A DNA stretch of 64,000 bases. Origin: Malurus cyaneus samueli (Eukaryota > Chordata > Aves > Passeriformes > Maluridae). The stretch spans positions 43,998,266-44,062,265 of the forward strand of contig CM019217.1 in assembly GCA_009741485.1 (NCBI GenBank), written 5' to 3'. The notes beneath the pieces are model-generated. The model made no database searches and had not been told where the DNA came from. It was given only the letters and a program-made list of their open reading frames with translations. Both the position numbers and the translations under genes were made by a program. Position 1 is the stretch's first letter. Each line of letters begins with the position of its first letter. This document shows, in pieces, positions 1 through 11,700 of this stretch.

Positions 1-667
1 GGAATGGGACTCCGTCTGCTTGGGTTCTGTTTTGCTTTTCTTTTTAGCATTTCTGCCGCGTGCATGATTTTCTGCTAAGCAAAATTTATCAAAACTTAAA
101 GTGTTTTAATGGAGTATTTAAACTTGCTCTTAACTGAAGAACACCACACCTCAGTAGCTTGTCGAGGAATAAACAATTGCTAGGGTTAAATTGTACTATT
201 CTGGTGTTAAAATTTTTACCGCAGTTTGTTACATAGGAGGAGGATGTACTAAAAGGCGAAGAGGGTAGGTTGAACAGCGTTTATTTGATGGGACAGTGTT
301 CACACAGAGATCTAGAAATTCTAACTCTGTGTGGAAACTGTTGTCTGCATGAGTCCTCTCCACATCTTCCTGGAAGGAGTCTAGAAAGACTTTGAAGGGA
401 GAGGTTGTAGGGTTTGTCTGGCTTTTCAGTAAGAGCTTGTGAACATCCTGTGGGCCAGTTGCTAGGCGCCTGCTCTCCTTTGCTTTCTTTACCAGATGCA
501 ATTGAAAGCAGAGGAAAATAAAACGTAGCAAAAATGTATGCAGTTGCTGAAGCTCTAAAATACGTGCATGTGAACAGAAAGCCATACTCCAGAATTCCAG
601 CAATGGGTGCTTGTCTGTGCTTCAGTTTGTTCTGCACTTTTGAGTGCGCTTACTGCCTGTTTCCCAG
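1..667. other. Non-coding stretch, AT-rich
   Basis: No repeat family was recognised here. The sequence is ordinary AT-rich intron-like DNA. The right edge is a pyrimidine-rich tract ending in CAG at 665-667, which serves as the acceptor of the exon candidate that follows. Confidence 0.4.
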
Positions 668-750
668 CTGTACACTTGTCCAGTCCACTGAGAAGGAGAC
701 AGTCTCTGAAAACTCAAGGGAAAGTCTAGACATCAGTAGGAAGTTTAAAG
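668..750 (+). CDS. Candidate internal exon (83 nt), gene unknown
   Basis: Seen: a pyrimidine-rich tract ending in TTTCCCAG at 660-667, then 83 nt open in only one frame, then AAAG followed by GTAGGC at 751, a good match to a 5' splice site. The open frame begins with one base of a split codon and ends with one base of the next (start phase 2, end phase 1). It encodes about 27 residues, hydrophilic and rich in Ser, Glu and Lys, including STEKETVSENSRESLDISRK. The other two frames contain stops. Inference: it could be an internal exon of a gene on the + strand. No protein family was recognised, and 27 open codons flanked by splice-like motifs can occur by chance in a window this long. Confidence 0.25.
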
Positions 751-3700
751 GTAGGCAGGGCCCTGATCTTTCGCAGTTTCATTTTGAGAGCATGTTTGCT
801 GGAAGTAAGAAGATTAATTTTCTTTAGTCTGAGGTATCTCCCTATCTAAGGCTTCCTGTCATTGCTGCTGTTTTAAAAAGGCGTGTTATAGAAATTGAAC
901 TCTCCATTTGGTTCACTTCTAGTTTTTCTTGATCACAGAACTCACAGGTTAGGAAAGGAAGTTGCATTCTCTTCAGGCCATAGTGTTAGGGAACCATCGT
1001 TCTATGTTGTATTTAATATCTACAGAAGCTAAATGGCACTGTGTCCTTTTTTCATTTTTTGATTGTTTTACGACACTTCCTAGTCCCGAACTTAATTCTC
1101 CCCTTTCTCCATCAGCATCATCCACTTGTTAATGTCAGCCTGGTTCTGTCTCTCAATGGCAATTATGCATTCTTGTTGGTGTTCCAGGTTCATAAATATC
1201 TCAAAAAGATATATCACTTCATGTTTCTAAAATTATTTTTGTCAAGGTTTAGATTTTTCCTCCTACTGCAGCTTATATCTAATCAGTGTAAGTCCTTTGT
1301 TCAAGCTGAATAATTTACTAGTAAAGCGGTGTCTGTTTAGAAACATAAATGTTTATCAGAAACTATGTGATTTTCATTTGCATTAACTGTTAGAAAAGCT
1401 TTTAGAATAAATAGCTTTTTAGTTTAGGGAAAGAAGTCCTTTTTATCTTTAGATTTAGACTGACAAATTAACTTTACTTCCCTTTATTATGCACACACGT
1501 GGTACTTTGCAAAAGTTTTGTTAATTACTTAAGTGGAATTTGCTATCTCTGAATCAGTTTAAAAAAAGGAATGGTGTGTCATGATTTAGACCAGGCAATG
1601 TTATTAAACAAAGAGGAATGCTACTCTTCTGTCTCTTTAAAGTAAATAGTTTTTAAAATTCAGGCTGTATTTAATGAACATGTTTAAACTTTTGAATCTT
1701 TTTCTGGAGAGCACATGCTTGTTAACTGACTATATGTACATTACATTTGAAATGAAAGTAGCATAAAGACCTTTTCTGCACAGCTGCTTCAGCCTTGTCC
1801 TGTGTGGACTGTGTATGTCAGGTAATTTTGGAAAGACACAATAAGCATTGCATGTAATTGCTCATGAAAATGCTCTTCCACAACAAAGTATTGTGCTTTA
1901 GTGAATTTGTGGAAACCGATGGATGGTTCAGCACTGAAATGCTCTACGTATTCACGGGATAGACAAAATCTGTTTCCTGGGGTCACTGCTATGGGCATCT
2001 TAATGTGTCTTGTGACAGCAAAGGCTACAAAGATTTCAGGTATTTGTCTGATGAAGACCTAGAACCACGTAAGCGTGGAAGCTGACTTATTGTCAATAAA
2101 CTTCTTGGTTGTGCTTTGTGGTGGTACAGCCGCTGGTCTTCTGGCTAAATCCAGCAAGGACAGTTTAGCCCAGTCTCTTGTGTCTCTCCATGGTCAGCAG
2201 TGGATGTCTGTGAAAGACTGTAGGCAGCACCATGTGCTCGAAAGTCCCCGTCCCAGAGCACCCTTCAGGTTGCTATTGGCGTATACTTTAGGGCTGTGTA
2301 ATTTCTGTGCGTTTGGCAACCCTTAGTGGTTTCCTCTTGGGTGAACGTGTTTGGTGGCTTTGAGGGAGGAGTGGACAAGTCCCTGTTTTGGAGTGACTTG
2401 TTTTGAATACATGTGCATTGGGTACCTTCTTATTCCTTTCTTAGGAGAGAGGAAAAATACTAAATCCCTGTCCGTTCCTCACCTGTCACAGTTTTGTATC
2501 TAATAGTAAATGAAAGGTCATTTTCCATCTTTCACTTTATAAAGTGGTGAAATAATAAAGTAATTGATTTTTGGCTCTCTGTTCAGCCAAATTCAATAAA
2601 TAAATATAATATCTTGATTAGGCTCTTACTTAAATATTAAAGTACACATTTGCTTTTCTTCTATGAGAACTATGCATATGCAGGACATTATTTGGTTGCA
2701 ATGAATGTGAGAGGCATTGTGGCTCCCTTGTGAGGGGACATTTCTTGGGGCAGGAAGACGGAATGAGAGCTATTAAATTGTTGCAATGTTGTGAGTCCTG
2801 CCTACATCTTTCCACCAGTGGTTCTGGTCAGCTACTCCAGTGTTTGTCCTATATCAGTGAATACACTGCAATCAAATATTTTCTAATAGATCCTTGCTGG
2901 GTTTTTTTATCAGTAATGTGGACATGATTTATGTCTGTAAGGTCAAGTACTTCAAAAGTAAGGAATGTCAGAGTAAAAGGAACTACTGCATTCAGTCTTG
3001 TTCATGCTCAGTAGAGCAAAAAATATGTGCTCATCTCCTCAAGACTGCTCATTTTTGCTAAACAGACAAATCTGTGTAATTCAGTAGCTCTTCACTGTTT
3101 TTTTTTTTCTCAGTGTTCTCTGAAACAATTGCAGTTATTTTTACAAGGGTGAAACAATGCATTTTTTTTCTATAATGTCATGTCTTAATGTACCAGCAGA
3201 TACCTTTTCCCATTTGCTGGGGCAATTGACGATGTTACCATCAGCTAGAGAATATAACACCCAGAGCTGGTTGGTAAGAGGAGTCATGTGAAATATTGTC
3301 CAAAACTAGCCTGCTTAGTTCAGGTAAGCTTTCCCTGAGTCTTGACCCGAGACAGTTGGCTTTGCGTTGTACTGGAGGATGAAGAGTGTTGGTGTGTGCT
3401 GTTTTGGTGTTACACTTCTGATATGATGTTTTCAGCAAGTGTGTACTCACAGCAAGCCAGCAACAGCAAGATGTGCTCTCAAGCAGCTCTTTTTTTTCCA
3501 GCCTAAATCCCATCAACATGATCAGTGGTGGTTGTTGCACTATGAACGAGTAGAATTTGTATAGTTTTCTGACCAACCACAAATATGGCCATAAAATAGG
3601 GAAGCATGGGATGTTTTAATTAAAACATAAAACAAACAAACAAAACCCCAAACAAACAAGAAAGTATGTGCTTTCTGTTTTCAGTTTTGGCTGTAATTTA

Positions 3701-6700
3701 GAATTATACCAGTATGATACATTTTGCAATGCTATTTGCTTCAGCTTATATTTAAAGAAAGAAAAACACTTTCCCTTTAATACTCTCATAAAAGGTTGAG
3801 AGTGCTGTTTGGATTTTTGCAACCCAAATACATTATTATGAAACTGATTAACATACTGATGTACCTTAGATGTTACATGGGCAGGGGCCATGGGGATGTG
3901 GAGGGGAAAGGGATGGGTTTCTTGAAGTTGCTTAGTCTGTGTTTCAGATGGGTCTGCTGCTTTCTAGCAGCTCCAGCATTGGGGAAGCTCATTGCAGGTA
4001 GTGCCTGGCTCAAGCGGCCTGGGTGAATCTGGTCTTGTGACCTAAGACTGGGTGGCTGCTCACAGCAGAGGAACAGCTCTGAGGTAGTTAAGGTTAAGTA
4101 ATGCTTCCTGTTTAAAGACTGATTATTCAAAGTTGTCCAAAACGTGAATGTTTTTAAGTGCTTTTTTTGCTTGAAAACCTTTCATGGTATGGATGGCTTG
4201 AGCTGCCTGTTACCTGTCTGGAGAAGCAGCACTGGGAAGTTTCTGAACTCTTCAGCATGGGCAGGCTGAGATGAAGTGCACTCAGAGGGCAGGGCATTCT
4301 GCTGAATACTTTCTAAGCACAAGATCTGCCTCCTTACCAAGGCTGGAGGGCTGCCCTAGGGTGGAGCTGAGAGGTATGCACATGCTGAGGTGAGACCTAG
4401 CCTTGTGGCGCTGGAGCTGTGGTGAGTGGGAGGTTAGAGGAGGGTTGCAGTAGAGTTGCAGTAATTTCCTCTTAAACTCTGCATAAACCACTGTCGATGA
4501 GTCTTGCCACTCCAGTATCCTGGGTTCTAATAATAAATTAATTCTTTCCATTTCCAGTTCTCCCTCTTCATGCATGGGTCTCTCTTTGAAAATAAAAAAC
4601 CTGATCTGGTTCTGGGATAATCGTTGCACTCGTTCCTATATACCCTTCTCCTTTTTACTCAGCCTTTTGGTCCAATGTCAAAGCTTGTTTTTTTCCCTCT
4701 TCAGCACTTCTTCCTTTAGAAATGTTGTTCTGGATGGCTTGGAATGTGGGGGGTGACCTTAACATGATACTGGTTACCAGAGACTTCACCTGTGTGTTAC
4801 CTTGGTGGGTTTATCAAAGAACTTGAGGATGATGGTGGAGACTTGATTGCACATGAAATTTTGGTGGGTCCTTTTGATAGATTGAAGTACTCCCTTAATT
4901 TGTCATGCAGAGTCAGAATCACTCAGCTGTGGCTTTGTGTTCTTGTAGGTTGTGGCAACTGCTGTGAATTTCAGAAGGACAGGAACTGCAAACCCTGGGT
5001 GTGTGTTGTTGACAGTGTCTACTTAAACTCTGCCCTCTTTGACCGTCATAATGTCCTTACTGCACTCATTAGCTCTGTGTTCTCACAGATGCTGGTGGAA
5101 ACTTTTGGAGCACGTGTTTTTGAGGATAAAGCCTACCCTGTTTTCTTAATGGTGAAACTTTACATTGAGATCTGCTGTAGCATGCTAGGATCTGGCTATG
5201 CTTATAGGGAGTTAAGTTGTTGTGTTGCAGAATTGCATGTGAAAGGTTATTACTGTCTTTATGTAAAATAAGTGATGTGCTTTATAGGATAGAATGTGTG
5301 TCCGTATATATCTACAGGAATGAAAATAGTCACAGTGTTTTCAGAACTGAACAGGCTACTTCAGGACAAGCTACTTGTCTTACTAAATGACTAACAAGCC
5401 CAGAGCATCATAAGCCAATGGGGAAGAAAAGGTTTCAAGCTTTTCCCCAAGTTCCCTTTTTAGGAGGGTAAGCTGCTCAGTGTGTTCCCTGGCAAGTGCA
5501 AGCCTTTTCAGCATTGTAGCATACTTCATGCTTGAGAAGTTGCTCACTAGCTATTGCAGTAGCTGCAAAAACTAGCATTTATTTGCTAGACCTGGCAGTA
5601 GTGGATACATTGCTATTGTTGACTTCTTCATTGCCTAATAAGGCTTTAGAATATACTAAAGAGTATTTTCTTTAGAGTTCAAGGCCATAACCATTAAATA
5701 ATGATAAGAAAAAGTACAGCTATGGACTCAAGCGTCTCTGAGGAAATGTTACTCATCTTTTGTGGCAGGTGTGACCCCACATAGCTTGGCATAGTGCGGA
5801 ATCTCTGTTGAAAACAGGATGTCTTCACCTTTGCTTCACCATTGTCTGTGTCTTTGCTAAGCTGTGTTATTGTGGCCCTGAGCTTGGGCGCGGTGGTCAG
5901 TAAACCTGCAGTTTTCCAGGAGTGTCCATTCTCTTGTCATTTTGCTTTTATTCATGCCATGATACTCAAAGCAAGAGATTATCTAGCACAACAGAAAAGG
6001 GCCCTGAAACTGTTATCCTGGAGATACCCTTGTCGAAGTTATTTGTAATGTTTGTTTCTGAGTTCTGCTATGGCAGTTTCGTCTGCTGTTGCCAGAGCTG
6101 ATGAGAGCTGATGAGTATGTCTGCAGATCTGTGGCATTTCTCTGAGTGGGTGGATCACTGCAATGACAGGTAATGCTTTTTTCTTTACTGCATAGTACAA
6201 CTGTGACAATTTTTATGGATCTTGAGGGCATCTTCAGCATCCTTTAAATTGCACTAAGGCAAAGTTGCTGTGGTTTTCTGTGGTTTTATCTTCTGGGGTT
6301 TTTTTGGCCAGGAAACTTCTGACACTGTTCCTTTTTCCACATGCCTAAATAGCAGGTCCCGTTTCATCTTTCTGCAAGAATGAATTTGAAATAATCAATT
6401 TATTTGGGGCACTGTGTTTGAGAATTGCTTTTCTCCTAACTTGCTGCTTGCTGCAAGAGTTGAGCAGGAGGAGGAAAGTTATTCAAACTGCTATGCTTCC
6501 CCCACCTGGCCCATGTTTAAACTTGTCTGTGTAGCAGTGGGGCAGACATGGACCCTTTATGACCAGCCTCTGGTGGAAGGGTCCCTCTGCTTTCACGGTG
6601 TGTTAGTTGTGTTATCTCTGGTAGCAGGTGGACTCTGACTCTGCTGTCTGTGGTCTGGGTAAGAGCTAGGCTTGGTCACCTCGACTCCCAGCTTGCTGCA

Positions 6701-6972
6701 CTCTGTGTTGCCCTGCACTTGCTCCACTCTACCAGCTGTGCGATACACAGCCCTGAATGGCCACTTCATGTTCATGAAACATGTCAAGAGTAGCATGTAG
6801 GCTTTGGTAACTCCATTGTAACATGGGAGTAATACTAACTATATTTTGATATGATGTGTCTTCAGAGGAGTGTTTATGTGTGTGAAGGAGGTCTTACTAA
6901 TAATATCTTAGGTGGGCTCTAATGCGCCAGTGGCTGAACTTTGCATTTTGTAGTACTGTAATACAGCAGTGA
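751..6972. other. Non-coding stretch, intron-like
   Basis: AT-rich DNA with a visible excess of T and G on the + strand. A/C simple sequence lies near 3633-3660 (repeats of aaac), and there are short T runs. A 159-codon open stretch at 4792-5271 starts with GTG and has no recognisable domain; I treat it as chance. Good splice-like motifs surround a 16-nt segment at 1272-1287. No repeat family was recognised otherwise. Confidence 0.4.
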
Positions 6973-7040
6973 TTGAAAGGTTGGAGTTACATGACCTTTA
7001 AGGTCCCTTCCAAGCCAAACAGTTCTCTGATTCTCTGATT
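6973..7040 (+). mobile_element. CR1 retrotransposon fragment, 3' terminal tail
   Basis: The sequence reads like the last bases of an avian CR1: 'ttggagttacatgacc', then 'aaggtcccttccaagcc', then a terminal 8-bp unit present twice (ttctctga ttctctga). CR1 elements end in such short direct repeats instead of poly(A), so the 3' end is at about 7040 and the copy is in + orientation. It is heavily 5' truncated, as is usual for CR1, and keeps no coding sequence. Confidence 0.85.
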
Positions 7041-10000
7041 TCAGGTTGTATATTGTATTCCCAGCTTTATAACTTATTGCCATGGTAAGTCTGTTGTTAT
7101 TTGTGCTTTGAACACTGTTTTGCTTGACTATTTTTAAATCAAGTAATTCCTGATAGGCTGCAGAAAAGAAGTGGGCTGATAGTGAAATAACTGAGGGCCA
7201 AACTTCAGCTCCGCCATTACTGACATTGGGCCTGGTGGGAGCACTAGATAGCATTCAGAGTGACTCAGGAGCACAGGCAGGAGTTCTGTTGGAAGGGTGG
7301 AGGTGGGTGGTGTCCCTGTCATGGGGTGGATGTGTGGCTGTCTAGTGAGGGGAGCTTCATGCCGTGGTTGCTGCCTATGTAGGAGGCACATAGAGTCATC
7401 CCGCTCAGCTTGTGGTTGTTTACACGGGCTGTGGGAACCTTTCAAAAGGGTGCTGGGAATGCCTGGAAAAACAAAAGCTTGTTTAGTGGCACAAAAAAAA
7501 AATGTTAACGTTTTGGTCTTTCTCATTTTTATTGTTTGTTTAGACTGCAGTGTGGTGGGAACAAAATTGATTGTAGGTTAGGCACGACCTAGCAAAGATT
7601 AAAAAGGAGAAATTTATCATGAAACGGTTCACCCTTTCTTCAGAGAATAATTTCAAGCCTCACAAAGGTTGAGGGTGCCTGAGGTGTTATATGCACTTGT
7701 CCTTTATGGGGCTGTCATTTCATATTGTATTTGACCTGCTTAGTTGCTGCTGAAAGGAATGGCTCCAAACAACTTCTCCTACCCACATCTCTTCCTACTC
7801 TAGCTATTGGTTTAATCTAAATTTTTGTCAAGATTATTGAAAGTAATGTTTTGGTATTGGTTTTCTATCATATTTGTTCCCTGAATTGAGAAGGGAACTA
7901 AAAATCGAATTGGGTTGGCTCGGTGTGATATGGAATGTGCGTTAGAGCTGGCATAGGGGATGCACAGCTGGAAGTGAACCCTTTGGGCACTGGCTGGCCG
8001 TTAGATCAGTTTAACTGTGCCCTGACATCTCATGGTTATTGTTTGATGATCTGCTGAAATCAGTGTGGAGTATGTGCTGTGACCAAAAGGGCTAATCTTG
8101 TTCCCCTGTGTCTTGGTCACTTTTGTGGTTGTGCTGTCCACTTCTGAAATCCAGCTGCTTGTGAGCCAACATGAGTGCTACTGCTGCTTAAATTCTTAGC
8201 CTTTTGAGTAAGGAGAGAGTGGCATTGCCCCTTTTAGCAGCAACACAAATTTAAGTAACCTAAAAATGTTTACAGTCCTTATACTGAACTGCAGAAATTT
8301 TGTCATGTATCATGCTGTAAACTGTATGCATGATATAAACCACCTTTAGCTGCTACTGCCAATTCAGCCTATAAAGTAGAGCATGTGCTTGATCTTCAAA
8401 GGTTTTTTCCCTCGAGTTCTCTTCATATCACAGTCATAAGCATGCCAATCTGGACAAAGTAGTCCTTTTATTCAGTAGAGCTGCATTTAACACAGTGATC
8501 AAAGCTGCAATGTACAGAAATATTAGTATGCATATCTGTAAAACACAAGGGAAACAAATTGTCCTTGTGAGCATGGGAGCTAACAAAACCTAGTTTCCTG
8601 TGGGCTTGTATCCTCTGTCTGCTACATATCCCATCGCTGCAGTAACAGTCCTGATTACTGTCCTGGTATCTCCTGTGACCTCCCTTATCACAGAATGTCA
8701 GATCCTGCAGTCTATTACTCTACTCCCCATATATTCTTTGAGTTTGCTAGCTGGGGTGAACGCAGCATGTGCTGTGATGGTTGCAGAGCTATGCATACAC
8801 TTGGTGGCGGCTGCCAAAGAGGGAAAAAATTTTGCCTTCAAGAATTCTACTGGTTCTAAAGCTGGAAGTTTGGCTTTTGTTCTGTTCTCTCTGCCTATCA
8901 GTTGCCATCTTCAGAAACATAGGAGGATTTCATTATAAGGCGTATGTATCTCTCTTTCTTTTCAGTATCACTTTTTGGAAAAGTATTGTGTCACTGGAAA
9001 GTTTAATGTATAAAGCTTCAAATAACTAGCAGTTCTTCTTCCTGTTATTTGTGATGCTTTAACCCCAGTTTAGTTGATATATTGGTTTTGTTCTAAAAAT
9101 CCTGTTTAAGTTCTTAGTGTCTTTTTTCCTATGTATTCTCCTTTATATTATTCCGCATCTCTCAGTTACAATCAACAATCCCAAATTTTCAGATGATTTT
9201 TGACTTCCCCTTTTAGATGCCTGTAATCAGATTTCACCTTTTAAAACTTAGTTTAACTACATTTCAAACCATTTTTTACAGTGTGCCTGCCCAGGAGTGC
9301 TCTGTGCTTACAAAGTGCCTATTTAAAATGCTGCATTCAGTTTGCAGTGTACCAATTGTAATATTCTCCACAATATTTAATACACATCCTATTTTTTTTT
9401 TTTTTTTTACTGAGTGTATCAAGAGTCAATATGTTTCTTTCTGAATTCGTTGTTAAGATCCAGGAAGTTGGTGAGTGAAATATTCACCTGGACACACAAT
9501 ACCTTGTTGATTATTTTGTTTGTCTGTCATGTATTTCCCATTTTATCTAGCTTGGTTAGACTACACGAAAATCTTCAGGTTCCTTCTCTTATCTTAACCT
9601 TCATAGCTTTCATATGAATGAGTTTTGCCACTTCTTGTTTTCTGGACCATTAGAGAATATGTGTGCCAGTTCTAGGGCAGAACTGTGGCCTTCTGCTGTT
9701 AATCCTTTTCTGCAAATTAACAGACCACTTACTGCTTTATCTTTCAATGCTTTATAGCTGGCATCTAAATGTGAATGTTTTCCCCGAACACCAATATTAA
9801 TTTTACTTAATGGCCTCTTGAGACTTTGAGGGAGGCTTTTTTAAAGTGTTTTATTTTTTTTCAGCAATTTCTCCTTAGTTCACTGTTGTTATTATAAAAC
9901 TCTACTAGCCTAAAAAAGCACAGTTTCCTTTCCAGAAGCCATGCTGTGTAAATTCTCTGATATCAACCTGCATATGTTTTACAATCATATTCTCCAAACA

Positions 10001-11068
10001 ATTGTTTCAGCTAGCTTGCTATGCATGAAAGGCTTATTTGTTTGTAAGATGTTAAATCATTTTTAGTGGCTCTTGGAAATTTAGGTGAGTACAGTGTTTT
10101 GGTATTTTTATTAGGAGGTGAATACAATTTTTTATTTTTTATAAATTTTTTTGTCTTATTCCTGTGGAATCACTCAGTTCTGATTTCTGCTAATAAAATG
10201 AGAAAATGCAAAAGAACCAGGTTTTCTCCGACTGAGGTGTTGATGGTTTAGGTTTGTTAGCTCTGTTCTACTCCCCCAAATTGTGTAGTGGAGTGGTGGC
10301 AGCTGAGAAACTGGTGTGCTCAAGTAGTCTTTCTTAGACTTTGAATGTCGCGTCTAGGAGATTTTGAATTCAGATGGCAGAAACACTGTGAGATGTGCAG
10401 TGGAAAGAGAACAAACAGGCTATAGAGGTCTCTCTAATTGGAGAACAGGCTGATGCCTGTGACATGTTCTTCCATCCATTTTTTTTTTTTTATGGTATCA
10501 GTTTTCAGGAAGGGAGACAACCTGCAAACAAACCCAAAGCAAGTAATTTAGCTTTTCTCAGTGGAAAAATGGCAGCTGGAACTGTTTGGTAATAGAACCA
10601 TTCTGTTGCTCAGTAGGAGCTTACACAGACACAGTGTCTAGGAGGCAAAGCCAGGAAACTGCTGTAGATGTTTTAGTGGAGAATAATCAGTAATATTATT
10701 CCAGTAGAGATATAATTTTGTAACTAATATTTTGAATGAAAGGTCAAGCTCATTAAAACATTTGAATGTAATGTATCAAGATGACAGTTTTGGGAGAGGT
10801 GTCCAAAAAGTAAAATACTCTTCTATATTTTAACTGAAATGTTCTGTTTTAAGTTGTGTTGAATAAATAGTTTAAAATGTATTCTAGAAGAATTGGCCCA
10901 CAGGCTCACACTGGATTCTGGTGTTCTTTCTAGCCTAGTGTCCTGTGTCTGATAGCCATAAAAGAGAAAATCTAGGAACCCAGAAGTTCACTAGTTATTC
11001 ACATGACCCACCTCAAAAAAATGTGTAAGTGGATGCATGGGGAACATTGAAAACAAGATAAATTTTAG
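7041..11068. other. Non-coding stretch, intron-like
   Basis: No repeat family was recognised in this AT-rich stretch. Pure T runs lie at 9392-9408 (17 T) and 10479-10491 (13 T). The second lies just upstream of a CAG acceptor-like site at 10508 that precedes a 34-nt open segment ending at a GTAATT donor-like site. I judge this too short to call. Confidence 0.4.
9392..9408. repeat. T17 homopolymer
   Basis: Seventeen consecutive T. It could be the poly(A) tail of a minus-strand retrocopy, but no such insert was recognised to its right. Confidence 0.9.
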
Positions 11069-11074
11069 ATGCTT

Positions 11075-11700
11075 TTAATTTTGTACTTGTTCTCCACCTA
11101 CTTTCAGTTTATAGAATCTCTGAGGCAGATGTTGTTTCTGTTTATTCAGAAACTCTTGAATGATTTCTCTTCTGGGAACTTGTACAATTTCTTCTTGAAC
11201 CCCTGTAAAGTTTTCATCTCTATTCCATCCTTTCACAACAAATGCCACAGATCTGCTGTGTATTGCCTGAAGAGTCACTGATGTTTTGAAGGTGGCTCCT
11301 GCTAGCTTCATTAGCTGCTGCCTACTGTTCGTGTTGCAGGGACAATGAACAACTGCTGTTCTTTGCCTTTCATGTCACTTGCCTCGGGCATACTCCCTTG
11401 AAATGAGGATCTTTGATCCAAAAGACCATTTTTTCAGATCCTAGTTCTTCTGTAGGTAAGTAGTTTTGGGTGCAGGAGCCTACCTCTCTTAAGATAACTG
11501 CTGCTTCTTCACTATGTGATTTTTCTTGTACAAATGTCGAGGTGCTGTTTGGGTATCTGTGCTTACTCGTGCTTCATCATTAAAGTCAACCCTATGAATG
11601 GCAGCTATAGCTGAAGTTTAGGCTATACTGGGGGAATGTTTGCTGAAGAATTGCTTGACCCTGTGAAAATGGTGGGTCCTAAAGCAAGGATGAAGAATTC
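11075..11700 (-). pseudogene. Possible decayed coding segment (old retrocopy?), identity unknown
   Basis: On the minus strand a 78-codon open frame (11311 to 11075) ends in a stop and has soluble-protein-like composition (for example KGWNRDENFTGVQEEIVQVP and REIIQEFLNKQKQHLPQRFY). Upstream, at about 11620 to 11460, a different frame gives HRVDFNDEARVSTDTQTAPR followed by basic residues. Stops and frame changes interrupt the whole stretch. The minus strand is A-rich here, against the T-rich trend of the neighbourhood. Inference: it may be a frameshifted remnant of a processed gene copy on the minus strand. No poly(A) tail or target-site duplication was identified, and no family was recognised, so chance remains a serious alternative. 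Confidence 0.2.

Noticed and set aside
3114..3148. 35-nt segment after 'tttttttttctcag' ending before GTGAAA
   Set aside because: A good acceptor but weak donor and tiny frame; T runs ending in CAG are frequent here.
4792..5271. 159-codon frame on the + strand
   Set aside because: It begins with GTG rather than ATG. No domain was recognised, and it is rich in Cys, Val and Leu as expected from G/T-rich DNA.
6121..6170. Segment between ctgcag and GTAATGC with peptide LWHFSEWVDHCND
   Set aside because: The acceptor has no pyrimidine tract and all support rests on a short open frame.
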